64,000 nt of DNA from Hymenobacter wooponensis (GTDB lineage: Bacteria; Bacteroidota; Bacteroidia; Cytophagales; Hymenobacteraceae). The translations under genes and the position numbers were made by a program. The notes beneath the pieces were generated by a model. The model worked only from the letters and a program-made list of their open reading frames with translations, ran no database searches and had not been told where the DNA came from. Location: the NCBI RefSeq assembly GCF_004745865.1, contig NZ_SRKZ01000008.1, positions 142,660 through 206,659 of the forward strand, read 5' to 3'. Each line of letters opens with the position of its first letter. Positions within the stretch are counted from its first letter, which is position 1. Below are positions 52,485-62,117 of the stretch, piece after piece.

Positions 52485-53657
52485 ATGAAAAAAATTGCTT
52501 ACTGCTGCTGCTTCGGCATTGCTTGCATGACGACTACTTACTTCGGTATCGTCGGCATTTTACCGCAACTGGCCGAGCACTACCACATCAGCTTGGACAA
52601 GGCGGGTTCGCTGGTGAGCATATACGCGGTGACGATTGCGCTGGTGGGGCCGTTTGCGACCCTGTTGGTTAGCAACTTCAATCGGCGGGTGGTGCTGCTC
52701 GCCGGCTTCGCGCCCTTTCTGGTGGCGGGCGTGGTGTCGGCGCTGGGGCCGCCGTTTTGGGTGCTCGTGCTGATGCGCATCGTACCGGGGCTGTTTCACC
52801 CGGTGTTTTTTGCTACCTCGCTGGGCATTGTGGGCGCGGAGAGCGACCCCGCCGAACGGCCCCGCCTGATGGCTATTGTGCTGAGCGGCATAGGGGTAGC
52901 TACCGTCGTGACCATTCCCCTCATCACCTATGCCGTGGGCCAGTGGGGCTGGCCGGCGGGCTTTGGGCTGCAAGCGATTATCAGCGCCTTGGGGATGGCG
53001 GCAACCTACTGGTTTATTCCTTCGCTGCCCGCCACGGCCCACGCCGGCTTCCGCGAGCAGCTCGGCATCTTGGTCAAGCCCGTTTTTCTGCTCAGCGCGG
53101 CCATGGCGCTGCTGTTGGTGTCGGGCTGGTTTTGCACGTATGGCTATTTTGTTAACTATCTGCTGTCTATCAAGCACGTAGCGGCCGGCAGTATCAGTTA
53201 CCAATTGCTGCTGTTTGGGGCCATGGGCCTGGTGGGCAATTGGCTGGCGGGAAAGCTCTTGGGGCGCTCTTTGCAGGTCACTACTTACTTGCTCCTCGCC
53301 GGGCCCATCCTGGTGGCTGCCGGGCTGCTGGCGACGGGCAGCCAGCTGGCGCTCACGACGGGCATGGTAGCGGTATGGGGGCTGTTGTACGCGCCGTGCT
53401 TTCTGCTGAGTTCCGCCGTCATTACCGCCGCTGCGCCAGAAGCTGTGGCGTTTGCCAATAGCATTGCCGCGTCGTTTTCCAACCTCGGGGTAGCGGTCGG
53501 CACTACCGTGGGCGGCTGGGTGATTGCGCACTACGGCATCCGTAGCCTGCCCTGGGGCAACGTTGGGTTTGCGCTGCTGGCCTTCGCAGTGGCCCTGCTG
53601 CTGGGGTGGCTGCAAAAGCCTAAGCCGGCGGCGCTAACGCCAGCTCCATCGGCATAA
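52485..53657 (+). CDS. MFS transporter, AraJ/DHA1-like
   Basis: 390 residues, 12 predicted membrane helices without extra domains. YFGIVGILPQLAEHYHISLD and GSLVSIYAVTIALVGPFATL, the loop-2/3 RRVVLLAGF segment and ATSLGIVGAESDPAERPRLM fit the DHA1 drug/sugar efflux group of MFS. It probably exports a small hydrophilic or hydrophobic compound; substrate is unknown. It has its own FNR-like box upstream and is convergent with the hydrolase at 53803. Confidence 0.92.
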   Translation: MKKIAYCCCFGIACMTTTYFGIVGILPQLAEHYHISLDKAGSLVSIYAVTIALVGPFATLLVSNFNRRVVLLAGFAPFLVAGVVSALGPPFWVLVLMRIVPGLFHPVFFATSLGIVGAESDPAERPRLMAIVLSGIGVATVVTIPLITYAVGQWGWPAGFGLQAIISALGMAATYWFIPSLPATAHAGFREQLGILVKPVFLLSAAMALLLVSGWFCTYGYFVNYLLSIKHVAAGSISYQLLLFGAMGLVGNWLAGKLLGRSLQVTTYLLLAGPILVAAGLLATGSQLALTTGMVAVWGLLYAPCFLLSSAVITAAAPEAVAFANSIAASFSNLGVAVGTTVGGWVIAHYGIRSLPWGNVGFALLAFAVALLLGWLQKPKPAALTPAPSA

Positions 53658-53802
53658 GGGCTAGGTGGGATGAGAGGTTGGCCTTAGTTAAAAGTTTGGT
53701 ACAGAGGTTAAATGAGGGGGCCGGTTAGATGCTTCAGGAGCCCCCCGCACCAGCGTGCCGGGGGCTGATTTCTGGTAACGACCAGGTTCACAGCAGCAAG
53801 TC

Positions 53803-54690
53803 TTACGGGTTGGCGTTCACAACTTGCCCAATGTGGCGGAACACCTGACGCGCCTCCTTCGTGAACGTCGCCCCAACAAAGACGTGAAAGCCGTCCGGGT
53901 AGAACTGCACCTCGGCCGGTGCGCCGACGCTCTTGGCTTTCGCCGCAAACGTGCGCGCATCGGCGGCGAGGATGTCGTACCCGCCCTGGTAAAGGTAGAT
54001 GGGCGGCAGGCCCACCAGCGAGTCATAGAGCGGACTCAGCAGCGGGTTGGTTAGCGGTAAGCCGCCGGCCCATTGGGCAAAGCACCACTTCAGGCCGGGT
54101 ACGTCCAGCATGGGGTCCAGGGGCAGCAGTGCGTTGATTTCGGGATTGGTCAAGGTGAGGTCCAGCGCCGGGGAGAATAAGAATACGGCCGTGGGGAGCC
54201 GCTGGCCCTGATCACGGCAGCGGATGGCCAGCCCCAAGCTCAGGTTTCCGCCCGCCGAATCGCCGGCCAGATACACCGGCTTATTCCCGGCCCGGGTTAC
54301 CGCCTGTTGGTAAACCTCGTCCAGGAAGGTATAGCACTCGGTTACGTGGTGCGCCGGGGTCAGCCCATAGATGGGCACGGTGATGGTAGCTCCGGTTTGG
54401 CGAATCAACTGCTTAATGATGCTCCAGTGCGCGGACACGAGCGGGTGAATGAACCCGCCCCCGTGGATGTACACCAGTTCCCGGCTGCTGGCACCCTGCT
54501 GGGGAGTCAGCGTGAAGACCAGCTGGCCCTGTACAGTCGTCTGGCGGATGTGGCAGCGCCGCCGCAGGCTGCGGGGGATGAGCGCATCCGGCCCCCGCTT
54601 GGCCGCAGACGCTTGTGCCGTTTGTACTGACCGAAAGGCATTAGGCTTGAGACGCAGCAAGCGCCGGACGACGCGCATCAGAAAAGACAT
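53803..54690 (-). CDS. Alpha/beta hydrolase of the hormone-sensitive-lipase family
   Basis: About 295 residues from the ATG of MSFLMRVVRRLLRLKPNAFR; the frame is open 28 codons upstream. HSL oxyanion motif HGGGFIHPL, nucleophile elbow GDSAGGNLSL, Asp in YDILAADAR and His in GFHVFVGA are all present. These enzymes hydrolyse short acyl or aryl esters. It lies downstream of the porin gene on the same strand, 142 bp away. Confidence 0.92.
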   Translation of the reverse strand: MSFLMRVVRRLLRLKPNAFRSVQTAQASAAKRGPDALIPRSLRRRCHIRQTTVQGQLVFTLTPQQGASSRELVYIHGGGFIHPLVSAHWSIIKQLIRQTGATITVPIYGLTPAHHVTECYTFLDEVYQQAVTRAGNKPVYLAGDSAGGNLSLGLAIRCRDQGQRLPTAVFLFSPALDLTLTNPEINALLPLDPMLDVPGLKWCFAQWAGGLPLTNPLLSPLYDSLVGLPPIYLYQGGYDILAADARTFAAKAKSVGAPAEVQFYPDGFHVFVGATFTKEARQVFRHIGQVVNANP

Positions 54691-54831
54691 AGTACAGAAA
54701 CGCGTGGTAGTACGTAGGCTGTGCGGCGTGTAAAGCACTGCTACACAAAAGCGGCATGCCTTGCAAACGAGCATGTATTCGCTATTCGACTGTACGACGG
54801 GTAGCAGGCAATCGTTTTGCCCCCTATCCCC

Positions 54832-56265
54832 TCAAATACGGACCGTGAGCCGCAGCCCCCCGTAATAAATATCGGTCGTCAGGTCCGGTTGGCTCAGCAG
54901 GTACGTTCCCCGCCGGAAGTACACACCCGTGGCTTGCAGGTTGAGGGCGGCCGTGGGGCTGTAGGAAAAGACGGCATCCACCATATCGCCGACGAAGCGC
55001 CCCGAATCGACGGCAGGGAGCAGCAGCACGCCGGCCGGGCCGTACACGCCATCGGCCAGACTGGTGCGCCAAAAGCGGTAGTAGCCCGTGAGCAGTCGCA
55101 CCCTGGGGGCCAGGTTGACATCGGCCCGGGGATGCACGACGAGCACATTGGAGGAGCCTATATTGTCGACAAACCCGTAGTAGATGGCCCTCGGGTAGAG
55201 CGGGTTGAACGTATTCAGCTCGCCATCAGCCGGGTTGTGGTCGCCGCTGGCGATGGCGCCTTGCAGCGTGAGCACCGGCTTCAGCTTCGGGCTGGGCACT
55301 TCGTAGGCCACCAGCTGCGCCACCTTCCACGCCCGGATGGTAGTACCGGCAAACTGGCCGAGCTGGCCTTCGAACACGGTGATGCCGTTCCACGGCCCCC
55401 GCTGGTAATACACGGATGCGCCCACCGTATGCCGTTGTTCGGCCCCGGCGCCTTGGTTGAAGAGGGTTTGGTCGCGGTTGACGAAGAGGTAGAACACGTC
55501 GAAGCGCGTGACCAGGCGGTGCTGGTAGGCGTGGCTCAGCCAGCCGCCTAGCAGCCACTGCGTGCGGTCGCGCGCATCGTCGAGCAGGCCTGGGTTATTG
55601 CGCACCAGCCACATGGCTAGGCCATCGACCCGCGTATTGCCGAGGTAGGCTACCGCCTTGGCCCCTAGGTAGGAGCGCCGCACGTTGGCGTCGCGCAGGT
55701 CGAGCAGCGTGCCTTGCCCGTACTGGAGCACCTGCTTGCCCAGCCGCAGCACCAGGTGCGCCCGCGGCGCCACGGGCCACGACAGCTCGGCAAATAGCTG
55801 GTTGAAGCTCAGCTTGTTCTCATCCTGCACGGGGCGGGGCCCACCGTTGCGCCCGGAAATCGTACTGCTGTTTAGCTCGGCATAGGCCCGCAGGTGCCGG
55901 TTCCAGCGCAGGTCGGCGTAGCCGATGGCGCGGTGCAGCAGGTAGCCGTTTTTATCCTCCGGCCCGAGGCCCCAATAGTAGCGCTGGTAGTTGTCGTAGG
56001 TTTCGCGCAGGTGCAGGCCGTAGCCCATGAAGCCCCGGCCGCCCCGAAGGGGCAGGTGCTTGAGGCGACGAACAAACTGGTGGGGCAATGAGTCAGGCAC
56101 CGCCGGCCAGTATTCTTCCGCGGAGTTGGCGAGGTGGCCCGTCGGAATTGAATCGTGGCCTAGGGCTTGAGCGCTGGCTTTTTGGGCGGCAATAAGTTGA
56201 CTACCAACGACCAAGATAACTAGCGCAAGGTTTTTAGGCGTACGAATTCTTGCCGCAGTCGTCAT
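54832..56265 (-). CDS. Alginate-export-family outer-membrane porin
   Basis: About 477 residues from the ATG of MTTAARIRTPKNLALVILVV (signal peptide ending KASAQ). The rest is amphipathic beta strands with the Alginate_exp domain features RETYDNYQRYYWG, LRLGKQVLQYGQGTLLDLRD and a C-terminal strand ending GGLRLTVRI. Despite the family name these are general porins often linked to aromatic or organic-acid use. It is divergent from paoABC with two FNR-like boxes between. Confidence 0.88.
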   Translation of the reverse strand: MTTAARIRTPKNLALVILVVGSQLIAAQKASAQALGHDSIPTGHLANSAEEYWPAVPDSLPHQFVRRLKHLPLRGGRGFMGYGLHLRETYDNYQRYYWGLGPEDKNGYLLHRAIGYADLRWNRHLRAYAELNSSTISGRNGGPRPVQDENKLSFNQLFAELSWPVAPRAHLVLRLGKQVLQYGQGTLLDLRDANVRRSYLGAKAVAYLGNTRVDGLAMWLVRNNPGLLDDARDRTQWLLGGWLSHAYQHRLVTRFDVFYLFVNRDQTLFNQGAGAEQRHTVGASVYYQRGPWNGITVFEGQLGQFAGTTIRAWKVAQLVAYEVPSPKLKPVLTLQGAIASGDHNPADGELNTFNPLYPRAIYYGFVDNIGSSNVLVVHPRADVNLAPRVRLLTGYYRFWRTSLADGVYGPAGVLLLPAVDSGRFVGDMVDAVFSYSPTAALNLQATGVYFRRGTYLLSQPDLTTDIYYGGLRLTVRI

Positions 56266-56464
56266 GAGGTGGGGAAGTTGAAGGGCCGGCCGTTCAGCGG
56301 GAAAGCCGTTGTATTCCGAAAAGCGGACGTGCACCGCTGGGCGTCTTACCTCGCTGCTACACTTGCCGGAAGTGGGCGAAGGGGTGCCGTCGAACTGCCC
56401 ATCGGCACCGGACCTAGGTGGTTAGTGCTTGGGCAAAGGTGTTCGCGGCTAACTAGCTTGTTCG

Positions 56465-56542
56465 TTGACTTTTATCAATAAAACTCAGCGGCTTAACCCT
56501 GCTTCCCGCGCTGCGCCCAATAGTTTTCTTGACAAAAGTCAA
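56465..56542. promoter_or_regulatory. Two FNR-like palindromes between the porin and paoABC
   Basis: TTGACTTTTATCAA (56465-56478) and TTGACAAAAGTCAA (56529-56542). The first lies 200 bp before the porin start, the second 146 bp before paoA. The second is a perfect TTGAC-N4-GTCAA dyad. Confidence 0.6.
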
Positions 56543-56687
56543 TGACCCTGGCCTGAGGCGAACCGGACCTTTATCAACAGCAGCCAGCACAAGCCTTGGT
56601 AGCAGAATTAGCCCGGGCTAGACAAGCAACTTCTGCGGCTTGCTGCGCAGCTAAGGCTTTCGATTTCACCTCTTCATCCTTTACCTG

Positions 56688-57320
56688 ATGGACAACAACT
56701 TCTTCAACAAGCTTACCAGCGACCAGCCCAGTGATGGCTCGCGCCGCAGCTTCATGAAGCAGGCCGGCGGCATCGTGGGCCTGGCCCTGGCGCCCCCCTT
56801 CGTGGCCCAGGCCGATCGCCTGACGGCTTTCTCCAAAACGGTGGCCGGCGTGTCGCCCATGCAGCTGAAGGTGAACGGCACAGTGCGCACCATTCAGGCC
56901 GAGCCCCGCGTGACGCTGCTCGACGCCCTGCGCGAACACCTGCACCTGACCGGCACCAAAAAGGGCTGCGACCACGGCCAGTGCGGCGCCTGCACCGTGC
57001 ACGTAAACGGCCGCCGCATCGTGAGCTGCCTCACGCTGGCCGTGATGAACCAGGGCCAGGAAATCACGACCATTGAGGGCCTAGCGAGGGGTAGCGAATT
57101 GCACCCGCTGCAGGAAGCCTTTATCAAGCACGATGCTTTCCAGTGCGGCTACTGCACCTCGGGCCAGATTATGAGCGGCGTGGCGTGCGTGCAAGAGGGC
57201 CACGCCACCACCGACCACCAAGCCAGAGAGTGGATGAGCGGCAACATCTGCCGCTGCGGCGCCTACCCCAACATTCTGGCTGCCGTGCGCGAGGTGGCGG
57301 GCCAACAAGCTAAAGGCTAA
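56688..57320 (+). CDS. paoA: Aldehyde dehydrogenase 2Fe-2S subunit (PaoA/YagT-like), Tat-exported
   Basis: 210 residues. A Tat motif SRRSFMK (18-24) and hydrophobic stretch indicate periplasmic export. The plant-type [2Fe-2S] domain has Cys94, 99, 102 and 114 (CDHGQCGAC), and the all-helical second cluster domain has Cys153, 156, 188 and 190 (CGYC, CRC). It passes electrons from the molybdenum subunit to FAD. First of three genes spaced 4 and 15 bp apart. Confidence 0.95.
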   Translation: MDNNFFNKLTSDQPSDGSRRSFMKQAGGIVGLALAPPFVAQADRLTAFSKTVAGVSPMQLKVNGTVRTIQAEPRVTLLDALREHLHLTGTKKGCDHGQCGACTVHVNGRRIVSCLTLAVMNQGQEITTIEGLARGSELHPLQEAFIKHDAFQCGYCTSGQIMSGVACVQEGHATTDHQAREWMSGNICRCGAYPNILAAVREVAGQQAKG

Positions 57321-57324
57321 GACC

Positions 57325-58311
57325 ATGAACAACTTCACTTACACGCCGACCAACTCGGCCAAGGAAGCCACCCGCCTGCGCCGCGAAACGCCGGCCGCCA
57401 CCTACGTGGCCGGCGCCACCACGCTGCTGGACATGATGAAGGTCAACCTGGTGGAATATCCTCAGCTGATTGACATCAACGCGCTGCCGCTCACGGGCAT
57501 CGAACAAACCGCTAATGGCCTGCGCATTGGTGCGCTGGAGCGCATGAGCGACGTGGGCGAGCATCGCCTGGTGGTGGCGCAGTACCCGGCCGTGTCGGAG
57601 TCGCTGCTGCTGGCGGCGTCGGCCCAGCTGCGCAACATGGCCAGCATCGGCGGCAACCTGCTGCAACGCACGCGCTGCGGCTACTTCCGCGACGCGGCGT
57701 TTCCGTGCAACAAGCGGGTGCCCGGCTCGGGCTGCCCGGCCCAGCACGGCGACAACCACGGCCTGGCCATCCTAGGTACTTCCGAGGCGTGCATTGCCCA
57801 AACCTACCCCGGCGATTTGTCGGTGGCCCTGCTGGCGTTCGATGCCGTGCTCACCCTGGAAAACGCCAAGGGCAAGCAGCGGCGCGTGCCCATCACCTCG
57901 TTCTACGTGCTGCCCGGCCAAACGCCTCACCAAGAGAACATTCTGGAGCCCGGCGAACTGATTGTGGCCGTCACCATTCCGGCCGCCGAACACGCCCGGC
58001 GCTCGACCTACCTCAAGGTGCGGGAGCGCACCAGCTACGCCTACGCCCTGGCTTCGGCGGCCGTGGGACTCGACGTGCAAGCGGGCACCATCCGCTCGGC
58101 GCGAGTGGCCCTCGGGGGGGTAGGCACCATTCCGTGGCGCTCGCCCGAGGCCGAGAAAATCCTGACCGGTGCCCCGGCCACCGACGAAACGTTTCGGGCT
58201 GCCGCGGCCGCAGCCCTGCGCGGGGCCCAGCCCCGCGAGCACAACGGCTACAAAGTCCAGCTCGCCCAAAATACACTGGTGCGGGCCCTGCAAAATGTCG
58301 CCACCACTTAA
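57325..58311 (+). CDS. paoB: Aldehyde dehydrogenase FAD subunit with 4Fe-4S insertion (PaoB/YagS-like)
   Basis: 328 residues. FAD-binding loop YVAGATTLLDMMK (27-39) and ASIGGNLLQRTRC. The insertion with Cys118, 128, 137 and 156 (FPCNKRVPGSGC and GTSEACIAQTYPGDL) matches the [4Fe-4S]-binding segment peculiar to PaoB. It starts 4 bp after paoA. Oxidises the cluster chain and passes electrons to an external acceptor. Confidence 0.95.
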   Translation: MNNFTYTPTNSAKEATRLRRETPAATYVAGATTLLDMMKVNLVEYPQLIDINALPLTGIEQTANGLRIGALERMSDVGEHRLVVAQYPAVSESLLLAASAQLRNMASIGGNLLQRTRCGYFRDAAFPCNKRVPGSGCPAQHGDNHGLAILGTSEACIAQTYPGDLSVALLAFDAVLTLENAKGKQRRVPITSFYVLPGQTPHQENILEPGELIVAVTIPAAEHARRSTYLKVRERTSYAYALASAAVGLDVQAGTIRSARVALGGVGTIPWRSPEAEKILTGAPATDETFRAAAAAALRGAQPREHNGYKVQLAQNTLVRALQNVATT

Positions 58312-58326
58312 CCTCCGGCCTTCTTT

Positions 58327-60648
58327 ATGACTGATTCTCCTGCTTTCGAACCGTCTAAGGGCGGTGTGGTCGGCCAGCCCGTCAACCGCGTCGATGGCCA
58401 CGCCAAAGTAACCGGACAAGCGCAGTACGCGGCCGAATACCTCCTACCCAATCTGACCTACGCCGCGCTAAAAACCAGCTCCATCGCCAAAGGCCGCCTC
58501 AAAAGCATCGATACGGCCGCGGCGTTGCGCGAGCCCGGCGTGCTGGCCGTGTTCACCCACGAAAACCTGCCCAAAATGGCGCAGACGCCCAACACGCTGG
58601 CCGGCAAATACGCCATTTACGGCATGCACATGGCGTTTATGCCGCTGACGGGCAACGAGATATTCTACTCCGCGCAGCCCGTGGCGGTGGTAGTGGCCGA
58701 TACCTTTGAGCGGGCCACGCAGGCCGCCGCCCTGGTGCAGGTTACCTACGAGGAGGCGCGGCCCGTGGCGTCGTACCAAAGCGCTAACGCCGAAGTGTTT
58801 GACCCCAACGGGCAGGGCTACGTCTTTGACTTGAAGAAGGTAGTGCGGGGCAACCCGCAGGCGTCGCTGGCCGCTTCGGCGGTGCAGGTGAAGGCCACCT
58901 ACGTGCACCCCATCAACCACCACAACCCCATGGAGCCGGGCGCGACCATCGCCCACTGGGAAGCGCCCGACCGGGTAACAGTTTATGACTCAACGCAGGC
59001 CGTGGCTATGGCGCAGTCGTCGCTGGCTACCATTTTGGGCTTGCCGCAGGAGCAGGTGCGCGTCGTTACCAAGTTTATCGGGGGTGGCTTTGGGTGCAAG
59101 TTCAACCTCTGGCCCCACACGGTGCTGGCCACGCTGGCCGCCAAAGCCGTGGGCCGGCCCGTGAAGCTGGTGCTGACCCGCCAGCAGATGTTTACCAGCC
59201 TCGGCCACCGCGAAGACCAGGAGCAAACCATTACCCTAGGCGCCAGGCAGGACGGCAAGCTGACGACGCTCATTCACGAGAAAACGTCCACCACGTCGCC
59301 CTGGGACATTTTTGCCGAGCCCAACGGGGCCATCCTCAACTGGCTGTACGCCTGCCCCAACTACCAGTCGTCGCACCGGGTGGCGCGGGCCAACGTGATG
59401 ACCTCGACCTACATGCGGGCGCCGGGCGAGTCGCCGGGCTCGGTAGCCATGGAATGCGGCCTCGACGAGCTGGCGGCCAAGCTGGGCCTCGACCCGCTCG
59501 AAATCCGGCTGCGCAACTACGCCAACCTAGACCCCGGCACCGGCCAGCCCTGGTCGAGCAAGGGCCTGAAGGAATGCTATGCCCGCGGCGCCGAGCTTTT
59601 CGGCTGGAGCAAGCGCAGCCTCGAGCCCGGCGTCACCCGCGACGGGCGCCTGTTGGTGGGCTGGGGCATGGCCACGGCCTCCTACCCCGTGCGCCCGGCG
59701 CAGGGCCGGGCCCGGGTGCGCCTCTACGCCGATGGGCACGCCCTGGTGCAAACCAGCGCCACCGACCTCGGCACCGGCACCTACACCGTCATCACGCAAG
59801 TGGCCGCCGATGCGCTAGGCCTGCCCATGGCCAACGTGCGCTTTGAATTGGGCGACAGCAACTTGCCCACCGCACCGGCCTCGGGCTCGTCGGTGGCGGC
59901 GGCTACGGTGTCGTCGTCGGTGTACCTGGCCATCCAGGATGTGTGGCAGCGGCTGACGGCTTTGGCGGTGCGCGACAGCCAGTCGCCGCTCTTCAAGGCG
60001 CTGCCCGCCGACGTGGTGCGCGAGCAAGACCAGCTGGTGCTCAAGAAAAATCCGAGTAAGCGCGAGAAATTCTCGGCGTTGCTGCAGCGCCAGGGGCTCG
60101 CCGATATCGAGGGGGTAGGCAATAGCAAATCGGGCGAGGGCTACGAGGCCGACCAGATTGCCTTCGACAACAAGCCCGGCACCAAGCAAACCAAGCGCTC
60201 CATGTACTCCTTCGGGGTGCATTTCTGCGAGGTGAAAGTAGACCCCGACCTCGGCACGGTGCACGTCACGCGCTGGGTGAGCGTGATGGATGGGGGCCGC
60301 ATCCTGAACTCGAAAACCGCGCGCAGCCAGATTATCGGCGGCAGCATCATGGGCATTGGGGCGGCCCTGATGGAGGGCACCAACCGCGACGAGCAGTACG
60401 CGCGCTACACCAACGCCGACCTGGCCGGCTACCACGTGCCCATCAACGCCGACATCCCCGACATGCAGGTAGAGTTTATCGACGGCCACGACCCCTACGT
60501 CAATGCTATGGGCGTCAAGGGCATCGGCGAAGTGGCGATGGTGGGCACCGTAGCGGCCGTGGCCAACGCCGTGTACCACGCCACGGGCAAACGCGTGCGC
60601 AGCTTCCCCATCGTGCCGAGCAAGGTGCTGGGCAGTGATGCCGTGTAA
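58327..60648 (+). CDS. paoC: Aldehyde dehydrogenase molybdenum-binding subunit (PaoC/YagR-like)
   Basis: 773 residues. Both aldehyde-oxidase/xanthine-dehydrogenase domains are complete: GQAQYAAEYLLPNLTYAALK, FIGGGFGCKFNLWPHTVL (cofactor loop), YMRAPGESPGSVAMECGLDE, and the catalytic Glu at about 735 in GVKGIGEVAMVG. Substrate is probably aromatic or aliphatic aldehydes as for PaoABC. The maturation factor PaoD (cytosine-cofactor insertion) is not adjacent. A terminator follows at 60690. Confidence 0.95.
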   Translation: MTDSPAFEPSKGGVVGQPVNRVDGHAKVTGQAQYAAEYLLPNLTYAALKTSSIAKGRLKSIDTAAALREPGVLAVFTHENLPKMAQTPNTLAGKYAIYGMHMAFMPLTGNEIFYSAQPVAVVVADTFERATQAAALVQVTYEEARPVASYQSANAEVFDPNGQGYVFDLKKVVRGNPQASLAASAVQVKATYVHPINHHNPMEPGATIAHWEAPDRVTVYDSTQAVAMAQSSLATILGLPQEQVRVVTKFIGGGFGCKFNLWPHTVLATLAAKAVGRPVKLVLTRQQMFTSLGHREDQEQTITLGARQDGKLTTLIHEKTSTTSPWDIFAEPNGAILNWLYACPNYQSSHRVARANVMTSTYMRAPGESPGSVAMECGLDELAAKLGLDPLEIRLRNYANLDPGTGQPWSSKGLKECYARGAELFGWSKRSLEPGVTRDGRLLVGWGMATASYPVRPAQGRARVRLYADGHALVQTSATDLGTGTYTVITQVAADALGLPMANVRFELGDSNLPTAPASGSSVAAATVSSSVYLAIQDVWQRLTALAVRDSQSPLFKALPADVVREQDQLVLKKNPSKREKFSALLQRQGLADIEGVGNSKSGEGYEADQIAFDNKPGTKQTKRSMYSFGVHFCEVKVDPDLGTVHVTRWVSVMDGGRILNSKTARSQIIGGSIMGIGAALMEGTNRDEQYARYTNADLAGYHVPINADIPDMQVEFIDGHDPYVNAMGVKGIGEVAMVGTVAAVANAVYHATGKRVRSFPIVPSKVLGSDAV

Positions 60649-60689
60649 GCCGCTGCGGCAGCCAGCCGGGCAGGCTACTAGGGGTGCTA

Positions 60690-60725
60690 AAAGGGCCTGG
60701 CGAGCAGCTTACCAGGCCCTTTTTC
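60690..60725 (+). terminator. Intrinsic terminator of paoABC
   Basis: AAAAGGGCCTGG (60690-60701) pairs with CCAGGCCCTTTT (60713-60724) over an 11-nt loop, followed by T. Confidence 0.92.
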
Positions 60726-60784
60726 ATGGCTTTTCCTGTGAAGCACTCCCTTGTTTTTCAACAACTTTCATTGCTTAATCCTAC

Positions 60785-61851
60785 ATGGAGCTTACTCTAT
60801 TCTCCCCGCTCACCATTCGGGGCATGACCCTGAAAAACCGGCTGGTGGTATCGCCCATGCAGCAGTACATGACCCCCGACGGCCTGGTGGGCAACTGGCA
60901 TCTGGTGCACCTAGGCAGCCGGGCCGTTGGGGGTGCGGGGCTCATCATTACGGAATGCTCGGCCGTGTCACCGGAGGGGCGCAATACGTTGTTCGATACG
61001 GGCTTGTGGAACGACGCGCAGGTAGCAGCTTGGCGGCCGGTGGTGCAGTTTGTGCAGGAGCAGGGGACCAAAATTGCCATTCAGCTGTGGCACTCAGGCA
61101 GCAAAAGCAGCCACCGGCACCCGGAGCAGGGCTTCACGCTCCTACCCCCGCCGAAGGGGGCTGGATACCCAAAGGCCCCTCGGCTGGCGCCCTAGACAAC
61201 GGTGCCGTAGCCGAAGCCATGACGCTAACCGACATCGAGCAGGTAAAAGTGGACTTCGTGGCGGCGGGCCTGCGGGCGGTGCAGGCCGGCTTCGACTCCA
61301 TCGAGCTACACGCCGCGCACGGCTATCTGTTCCACCTGTTTTACTCGGCGCTCATCAACCGACGCACCGATGCCTACGGCGGCAGCTTCGAAAACCGCAT
61401 CCGCCTGCTGGTAGAAACCGTGCAGGCCATGCGCCAGGTGCTGCCCGACGCCATGCCGCTGCTAGTGCGCCTGTCGATGGTCGACTACTCCGACGACCCA
61501 CGCGCCTGGCAGCTAGCCGATGGTGTGCGGCTGTCGGCCATACTTAAAGCGCACGGCGTGGATGTCATCACGGCTTCTGGCGGCGGGTTTGTGCACGTGC
61601 CGCCCTCCGCGGTGTTCCCCTCCTACCAGGTGCCAATGGCCCAGCGGGTGAAGGCCGAAACCGGCGTCATCACGGGTGCCGTGGGCATGATTACGGAGCC
61701 TAGCCAGGCCAACTACATTATTGCCGCAGGCGAAGCCGACTTGGTACTAATGGCCCGCGAGCTGCTGCGCGACCCGTATTTTCCTCTGCGGGCTTCGCGC
61801 ACCCTGCACTTACCCACCGAAATTCCAGGGCCTTATAAACGAGCTTTTTAA
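60785..61851 (+). pseudogene. NADH:flavin oxidoreductase (Old Yellow Enzyme/YqjM type) with one frameshift
   Basis: The first 120 codons (MELTLFSPLTIRGMTLKNRL, MQQYMTPDGLVGNWHLVHLG, IQLWHSGSKS) are in one frame; from about 61145 the next frame continues PAEGGWIPKGPSAGALDNGA, FDSIELHAAHGYLFHLFYSA with RTDAYGGSFENRIRLL and DLVLMARELLRDPYF to the stop. The break is at a run of five C. Every other part, including the FMN-phosphate and HAAHGYL motifs, is intact, so it is a very recent lesion, a sequencing error or possible slippage. It follows paoC by 137 bp. Confidence 0.85.
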
Positions 61852-62117
61852 CGCTCGTTGCGTTCAGTTACCATCTCCTTGTTTTGGTTGACAGCTAGCA
61901 TGATTACTTCCTTAAAAGCTGCAACCCACACCTTATCACGACTCTTAAATACAACTTAACTCCGAATGAAAGTCTCCGGCTCACAAGCATTTAGCTTAGG
62001 GTGGGCCATTGGCTTCTCAGAGTGGCCTAGAGTGGAGTTGCCACCGAAAAGCCAGTAATTTGGGGTATTATGGCTACCACGTTACTGGCTCTTCAGTCCC
62101 TCCTTAAGAGGTACTTT
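61852..62117. other. Intergenic before the second TPR kinase
   Basis: 266 bp. A 9-bp hairpin (62050-62058 with 62082-62090) lies here, possibly a terminator. No FNR-like box was found here. Confidence 0.5.

Noticed and set aside
52560..53615. 351-codon minus-strand frame opposite the MFS gene
   Set aside because: Gln/Arg/His-rich product, shadow of the transporter.
54817..55551. 244-codon plus-strand frame opposite the porin gene
   Set aside because: Antisense to a well-supported beta-barrel protein; no motif.
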